Shown piece after piece: positions 59,639-64,000 of a stretch of DNA of 64,000 bases (position 1 is its first letter; each line of letters opens with the position of its first letter). A program made the translations under genes and the position numbers. Location: assembly GCF_905196875.1 (NCBI RefSeq), contig NZ_CAJJWO010000022.1:1-64000 (forward strand), read 5' to 3'. The notes under the pieces are model-generated. The model did no database searches. It had not been told where the DNA came from and saw only the letters and a program-made list of their open reading frames with translations. Source of the DNA: an uncultured Parabacteroides sp. (GTDB lineage Bacteria; Bacteroidota; Bacteroidia; Bacteroidales; Tannerellaceae).

Positions 59639-61993
59639 TTAGAAGGGATAACCTACAGCAAAATGCCAGGCAAAATTGCCCTTCAGATTAGGATTCAGAA
59701 TAGCCCAGCGATCTTTACCTCTTTCCTGAGGATTATACGCCTTCATACCCGTATCAAAACGGATCAGGAAGAAGTCGAAATCAAGACGTAAACCCAAACC
59801 ATAAGAAACGGCTATCTCTTTATAAAAACGGGAGAAATCGAAATTAGCATTTTCACGATCCTTATCCTTGTGCATGGTCCAGATATTTCCGGCATCCACA
59901 TAAGCTGCCATTTCAAACTTCCAGAACATCTTTGTACGATACTCCATATTCAGGTCCAACCGGATATCACCTACCTGGTCGGCAAAAGTACCATCCGGAC
60001 TGATCCTCATACTTCCCGGCCCCAGCGAGCGGACAGACCATCCACGTACACTATTTGCACCTCCTGAAAAGTAGCTGCGTTCGAACGGTAACATCCTCGC
60101 ATTTCCATAAGGATAGCCGACTCCTACTCCTGCATGAAAAGCCAGTTTATTACGACTGTCTAACACAATACTTCTACTGAAATCGACATCTCCTTTTATA
60201 AACTGGGAGTAATTGATGCCGAATAAACGATACAAGCCATCCTCGTCCTTCTTCTCATTCGTCAGTTTGGAAATCAAATAAAGCATATTACCCGCCATTT
60301 CAAACGACACACGCAATGAATGCGTATTTCTTAACCGGTTCTGAGGATTATAATTGCTGAATGAATAAGTATATCCGGAACCGACAACAAACTGATCCGT
60401 AAAATTATAAAGCTTCATCGACTCAGGCAGATCTTTTGCAAAAGTTGAATCGATCTTCGGCAAATGCACATAATCTATATCCAACAGCTTAAAAGTATGA
60501 CGCGCCTGCATATTTGAACGGTCCTGCCAGATATAACTCCATCCTCCGGAAAGAATCGCACGTCGGTATTCAGGACGTGTCTGGATGCCATAACTGACCT
60601 TAAATTCAGTTGAAGCACGTATTTTACGTTTAAAACTTTCACTGACAAAAGGGAACAAGAAACGAGGAAACAAGACAGACGACTCCGCTCCCAACTCCCA
60701 GTAACTACTACCGTCAGAACTTGAAGACAACGCCTCATAAGCTCCGCGCACCTTGGCCGAAAACACTTCCGATCCTTTGAATATATTCCTGTGTTGATAA
60801 TTCACACTGGAAGCAAAACCAAAGTCACCGGCCGAGTTCGTACCTTCCAGGTCGACACCGAAACCTTGCAGTTTGGCAGGCGAAGTCAGGATCGTACAAT
60901 TTAGCTTCATCGTATCCCCTTCCTCCACTTCCGAAAAACGTATGTTCACATTTCTCAGTGCCCGAAGGGCGGCAAAAGAAGAATAGGTCTGTTCCACCCC
61001 CCGTTCATTGAACAGGCGACCCGGAGTAATATAAGTACTCTTACGCAAAACGCCCGGACGAATACTTCTTCCGCCCTTACCATATAAAATCTGCAGATCG
61101 CCTACTTTCACCGTATCGGACGAAGTCAGTTTCAAATCACTCTGTACCTGATTCAACGGATCATAATCCGTAACGATCGTGACATCCTTTATATAATACT
61201 GACGATGCAAGGTATCGATAACCGAACCGTCGGGTTTAAGCAGGCGGTACGGCTTCAGAACCAGATCCAGATCCACAATATTCCGATTATAGGAGCTATC
61301 GGCCAGATAAGCCAGATAATCACGGTTAAAGGCATAATACCCCCTCCGCCGAAGCTGCGTAGTGATCCGCTGACGTTCCTTATCCAGGACATCCCGGTCA
61401 AAGAGTGCACTATCCTTTATCAGGGAATTATAATCTTCCGGAGAAATACGGAAAGCCGACGACACGGCTGAACGCCGGGGTGCCTTCAAATGAGCGATAC
61501 TATCGATCTTCGGATCATCCAGATTCATCGTATAATTATGTATCCGGTAAGGTTTATTCGAGTTAATCCGGTAGGTAACCACCGCTTTTTTTTGCCTGGA
61601 AGTATCTATCGTAGCAGCAACCTCGGCATTCACATATCCCTTGTTGATAAAGAAACGCCTCAATTCGTCGGTCGACTGATCCACCAGAGCAGTATCGAGA
61701 ATAACAGGCGGTTCGCCAATACGGCGAAGCTGTTTACTCAGCCACCGTTTCTCATTCCGTCCCGACCAATCGTATACAAAAAGCTGCCACTTCATCAGTC
61801 CGAACACCTTAAAGTTAGGCTGCTGCCTCAGATAAGGCTTCAACTCATTGGCTTTATAGGATTTATTATCGGAAACGATTTCTACTTTATCCAGCAGATA
61901 TTCTCCGTCACCGACATATTTTGTCGTACTGCAAGCGGCCAGTATCCAAGCAAGGCATAGGAAATATAGTATATGGAGGATTCCCTTCATCAT
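59639..61993 (-). CDS. tamL: BamA/TamA-type outer membrane lipoprotein (TamL-like)
   Basis: 784 residues with a lipoprotein signal (LYFLCLAWILAAC), unusual for Omp85 proteins but standard for the Bacteroidota TamL group. POTRA-like repeats follow (VDQSTDELRRFFINKGYVNAEVAATID). The C-terminal half is a D15 surface-antigen barrel (FERSYFSGGANSVRGWSVRSLGPG, the conserved VRGW-type L6 loop; end NFAWHFAVGYPF). It is thought to insert outer membrane or surface proteins together with a TamB-like partner. That partner is not adjacent here. It has its own promoter, divergent from the RNA methyltransferase. Confidence 0.92.
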   Translation of the reverse strand: MMKGILHILYFLCLAWILAACSTTKYVGDGEYLLDKVEIVSDNKSYKANELKPYLRQQPNFKVFGLMKWQLFVYDWSGRNEKRWLSKQLRRIGEPPVILDTALVDQSTDELRRFFINKGYVNAEVAATIDTSRQKKAVVTYRINSNKPYRIHNYTMNLDDPKIDSIAHLKAPRRSAVSSAFRISPEDYNSLIKDSALFDRDVLDKERQRITTQLRRRGYYAFNRDYLAYLADSSYNRNIVDLDLVLKPYRLLKPDGSVIDTLHRQYYIKDVTIVTDYDPLNQVQSDLKLTSSDTVKVGDLQILYGKGGRSIRPGVLRKSTYITPGRLFNERGVEQTYSSFAALRALRNVNIRFSEVEEGDTMKLNCTILTSPAKLQGFGVDLEGTNSAGDFGFASSVNYQHRNIFKGSEVFSAKVRGAYEALSSSSDGSSYWELGAESSVLFPRFLFPFVSESFKRKIRASTEFKVSYGIQTRPEYRRAILSGGWSYIWQDRSNMQARHTFKLLDIDYVHLPKIDSTFAKDLPESMKLYNFTDQFVVGSGYTYSFSNYNPQNRLRNTHSLRVSFEMAGNMLYLISKLTNEKKDEDGLYRLFGINYSQFIKGDVDFSRSIVLDSRNKLAFHAGVGVGYPYGNARMLPFERSYFSGGANSVRGWSVRSLGPGSMRISPDGTFADQVGDIRLDLNMEYRTKMFWKFEMAAYVDAGNIWTMHKDKDRENANFDFSRFYKEIAVSYGLGLRLDFDFFLIRFDTGMKAYNPQERGKDRWAILNPNLKGNFAWHFAVGYPF

Positions 61994-62010
61994 TCAACCT
62001 TTTACGCACG

Positions 62011-62018
62011 CAAATGTA
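62011..62018 (-). promoter_or_regulatory. Bacteroidota -7 element for tamL
   Basis: Minus strand TACATTTG, giving a leader of about 11 nt before the ATG at 61993. Confidence 0.6.
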
Positions 62019-62040
62019 GCTGAAATTAAATAAATTCCCT

Positions 62041-62048
62041 TACTTTTG
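62041..62048 (+). promoter_or_regulatory. Bacteroidota -7 element for the RNA methyltransferase
   Basis: TACTTTTG, giving a leader of about 13 nt before ATG 62068. It is back to back with the tamL promoter. Confidence 0.6.
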
Positions 62049-62067
62049 CTTTGTAAAAAGAGTAAAG

Positions 62068-62835
62068 ATGCTGAGTAAGTCTAAAGTAAAACAGATCCGT
62101 TCGCTTGAATTAAAGAAGTTTCGTAACGAGTTAAATGCATTTGTTGCCGAAGGGAATAAGCTCGTGGCCGATATGTTGCACGCATTCGAATGCGACCTCC
62201 TGATAGCCAAACCATCCTGGATGGCTACACAGGGAGATATCCCTGCTAAAGAGTTACTGGAAGCCGACGATGAAGATATCCGTAAAGCCAGCTTCCTGAA
62301 AAACCCGCAGGATGTACTTGCCGTCTTTAAACGTCCCGTCTGGTCGCTGGAAGATGCAGACCCGGCAAACCAGCTGATTATTGCCCTCGACGGGATACAA
62401 GACCCCGGAAACCTCGGCACGATCATCCGGCTCGCCGATTGGTTCGGGATCGAACATATCGTATGCAGCCAGGATACCGCAGACGTATTCAGCCCCAAGA
62501 CCGTACAGGCGACTATGGGTGCCCTGGTCCATGTAAAAGTACATTACACCGATCTGCAAGCTTACCTGCAAGCGCAACATGAAAAGAAAATCCCCTTGTA
62601 CGGCACCTTCCTCGACGGAGAGAATATGTATACAAAAGAATTATCCGGCACAGGTATCCTCATTATGGGAAATGAAGGAAACGGCATCCGTCCGGACATC
62701 GAAGCACTTGTAAACGAAAAGTTGTATATCCCCAACTATCCGCAAGAGCGGGAAACCTCAGAGTCGTTGAATGTAGCAATCGCGACAGCAGTCGTCTGTG
62801 CCGAGTTCAGACGTCGCGGGAGTAAAATGGGTTAA
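62068..62835 (+). CDS. TrmH/SpoU family RNA 2'-O-ribose methyltransferase
   Basis: 255 residues. An N-terminal substrate-binding part (KKFRNELNAFVAEGNKLVADML) precedes the knotted SPOUT domain with its three motifs: DGIQDPGNLGTIIRLADWFG, ILIMGNEGNGI, and IPNYPQERETSESLNVAIATAVV. It methylates a ribose in rRNA or tRNA using S-adenosylmethionine. The architecture is RlmB/TsnR-like; the exact target base is not deducible. Its last 78 bp overlap a convergent hypothetical gene. Confidence 0.93.
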   Translation: MLSKSKVKQIRSLELKKFRNELNAFVAEGNKLVADMLHAFECDLLIAKPSWMATQGDIPAKELLEADDEDIRKASFLKNPQDVLAVFKRPVWSLEDADPANQLIIALDGIQDPGNLGTIIRLADWFGIEHIVCSQDTADVFSPKTVQATMGALVHVKVHYTDLQAYLQAQHEKKIPLYGTFLDGENMYTKELSGTGILIMGNEGNGIRPDIEALVNEKLYIPNYPQERETSESLNVAIATAVVCAEFRRRGSKMG

Positions 62836-63090
62836 CCGGAAGACGGAAACCGGACTACCCTCCGTCACGTTATCGGCCGCCGATACCCATTGGTCAGGCA
62901 CAAAATCTCCATCTACCGGGACAGTTATACCTGCCGGTACGGGGATTAATGTACCATCATAAAATTCGGTATTTGCTATTTCCTGCTCCAAAGGATATAC
63001 ACCGACGAAACGCCCTTCCGCATCCAACTCGAGGTAATGCATACGGAACCATTTCTTCCAGTATATATAATGCGAAGCAATCCTGCGCAT
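62758..63090 (-). CDS. Conserved hypothetical protein (110 aa)
   Basis: Begins MRRIASHYIYWKKWFRMHYLELD and continues with GRFVGVYPLEQEIANTEFYDGTLIPVP, which has the look of a small conserved Bacteroidales protein encoded after lspA and DUF4296. No domain is recognised. It starts 7 bp after the DUF4296 stop, so it belongs to that operon. Its C-terminal third lies antisense to the methyltransferase 3' end (78 bp overlap), and that part may be less conserved. Confidence 0.65.
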   Translation of the reverse strand: MRRIASHYIYWKKWFRMHYLELDAEGRFVGVYPLEQEIANTEFYDGTLIPVPAGITVPVDGDFVPDQWVSAADNVTEGSPVSVFRLTHFTPATSELGTDDCCRDCYIQRL

Positions 63091-63097
63091 ACAAGGA

Positions 63098-63907
63098 TTA
63101 TTTTACAGAATCTTTATTGGCTATGTTTACAGAGTCTTTAGGAACAGACAACCGTCCGTAATTGTACCGCATCAGATTCAGGCTATCCACATAGACTTTG
63201 AAATAAGAGGTCGAGTCATCTTTCCCATCCAGACGGATAAAGCCATATACGCTCTTCACCTGCTTGGTCGGCAACGTACGCAAAGTCGTTTCGTGATAAC
63301 CGTCTTTCAACACCTTATCATTCACGGTAATGATCGTATCCCCCTGATTAGCGCTCAGGCGGATCTCCGGACGATTCTTCATATTGTCATTCAACCCCCA
63401 GACACGCATTCCCAGAACGAAAGTACTGCCCGAAGGATAGTTTGTCTCCGGTTTGATATCGATCGTCACTCCGTTAAACAAGGCATTCGGTTCAAAGGTA
63501 AGATAAGTCAGTCGCGGCCAGATATCCACAGAATCCTGTTTCGATACCGGAGCAGCACTGGCCTGTACGTCTCCCAGCGCTTTCTGACGTTCATTCAAAT
63601 CCGCCAGTACCAGATCGTACACCTGCATATATATATCCAGGTTACGGCCATACCATACCAGCGAGCTGTCGTAAACGGCCTGTTCTATTTTATGTTTACG
63701 GAACACTCCCTGATAAAGCGCCTCCTTTTTTGCATCATCACTATAAGTCTTATAATCGGTATTGATCATAGCCTCTGCCAGCTGCATATCGAGCAAGACA
63801 GCCTTCATCTCCTTTTCAGAGAGAATACCGTCGGGCACCTTACTGCATGAAGCCAGCAAAGTAGCCACTAACAAAGCGACGCCATATCTGCGCAAATTGT
63901 TCCGCAT
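63098..63907 (-). CDS. DUF4296 domain-containing lipoprotein
   Basis: 269 residues with a lipoprotein signal (YGVALLVATLLASC). The DUF4296 helical domain occupies about residues 25-120 (SEKEMKAVLLDMQLAEAMIN, AVYDSSLVWYGRNLDIYMQVYDLV). A beta-rich C-terminal half of unknown role follows. Its ATG directly abuts the lspA stop, a common pairing in Bacteroidales that hints at envelope lipoprotein biology; no activity is known. Confidence 0.88.
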   Translation of the reverse strand: MRNNLRRYGVALLVATLLASCSKVPDGILSEKEMKAVLLDMQLAEAMINTDYKTYSDDAKKEALYQGVFRKHKIEQAVYDSSLVWYGRNLDIYMQVYDLVLADLNERQKALGDVQASAAPVSKQDSVDIWPRLTYLTFEPNALFNGVTIDIKPETNYPSGSTFVLGMRVWGLNDNMKNRPEIRLSANQGDTIITVNDKVLKDGYHETTLRTLPTKQVKSVYGFIRLDGKDDSTSYFKVYVDSLNLMRYNYGRLSVPKDSVNIANKDSVK

Positions 63908-64000
63908 TTATTTCTTTTCTTTTTCTTTCGAGAGACTGTCCGACAAAGTATGCCGGTAAAATATCAACAACAGAAAAACACCTACACAGATAGCCGAATC
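63908..64000 (-). CDS. lspA: Lipoprotein signal peptidase LspA (3' end only)
   Basis: Partial: the gene enters from the right edge. The visible 30 residues begin DSAICVGVFLLLIFYRHTL, which is the end of the last conserved box (catalytic Asp region, N-A-D-S-A-I), the final membrane helix, and a lysine-rich tail. LspA cleaves diacylglyceryl prolipoproteins in the inner membrane. The position directly before DUF4296 supports the call. Confidence 0.85.
   Translation of the reverse strand, partial: DSAICVGVFLLLIFYRHTLSDSLSKEKEKK

Overview
The window looks like a chromosomal segment of a gut-type Bacteroidales, most probably Parabacteroides or a close relative; the genus is an inference. Supporting signs are the Bacteroidota -7 promoter element (TAnnTTTG) in front of many genes, a SusC/SusD pair with its own ECF sigma and FecR anti-sigma factor, lipoprotein-rich periplasmic gene sets, and lineage-restricted families (DUF3256, DUF4923, DUF6057, DUF3823, DUF4296).

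0-13.7 kb is mostly housekeeping. It holds a truA/EamA/DUF3256 operon, an AspT/YidE-type transporter with RCK domains, a Pif1-like helicase with a C-terminal HRDC region, a DUF4923 protein, a HEFGH zinc metallopeptidase followed by a DHA2-type MFS exporter, class II fructose-bisphosphate aldolase, ribosomal protein L31 type B, and a NahK-like sugar kinase. 14-24.5 kb is an accessory carbohydrate region: a GH2 lipoprotein, an unassigned TIM-barrel-like secreted enzyme, an AraC regulator, and a two-gene operon coding a di-heme hydrazine-synthase-alpha-like protein fused to a SUMF1 fold and a small beta-propeller lipoprotein. 24.5-28.8 kb is a tolC / NtrC-type regulator / histidine kinase operon with a good sigma-54 promoter and repeated upstream sites. 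29-31.8 kb has an M28 peptidase, an 830-bp intergenic tract full of hairpins and two families of degenerate 22-nt repeats, and a DUF2867 gene.

32-46 kb is a long co-directional locus. It runs: a secreted DUF4965/glutaminase-like plus SMP-30 fusion; two tiny paralogous membrane proteins (Lin0368-like); an FGGY kinase; an MDR dehydrogenase; deoC; an array of GAAAC palindromes; a second HzsA-like di-heme lipoprotein; a propeller-cytochrome c peroxidase-like di-heme lipoprotein; a second small propeller; and a GH43 enzyme. This reads as extracytoplasmic release and redox chemistry feeding cytoplasmic oxidation, phosphorylation and aldol cleavage of an unidentified polyol or (deoxy)sugar. A broken DUF418 gene end follows.

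47-59.3 kb, all on the minus strand, is an ECF sigma / (decayed GH43-GH127 chimera) / DUF6057 / heme-propeller / FecR / SusC / SusD / DUF3823 locus. 59.4-64 kb returns to housekeeping: tRNA-Arg(TCT), a TamL/BamA-type outer membrane lipoprotein, a SpoU-class RNA methyltransferase, and the end of an lspA-DUF4296 operon.

Two signals stand out. (1) Four predicted c-type heme/beta-propeller proteins in 36 kb, two of them in duplicated HzsA-like plus small-propeller modules. (2) Four intergenic arrays of direct repeats, each with its own motif but all with a period of 22 (one 23) nt, mostly with one conserved half and one variable half.
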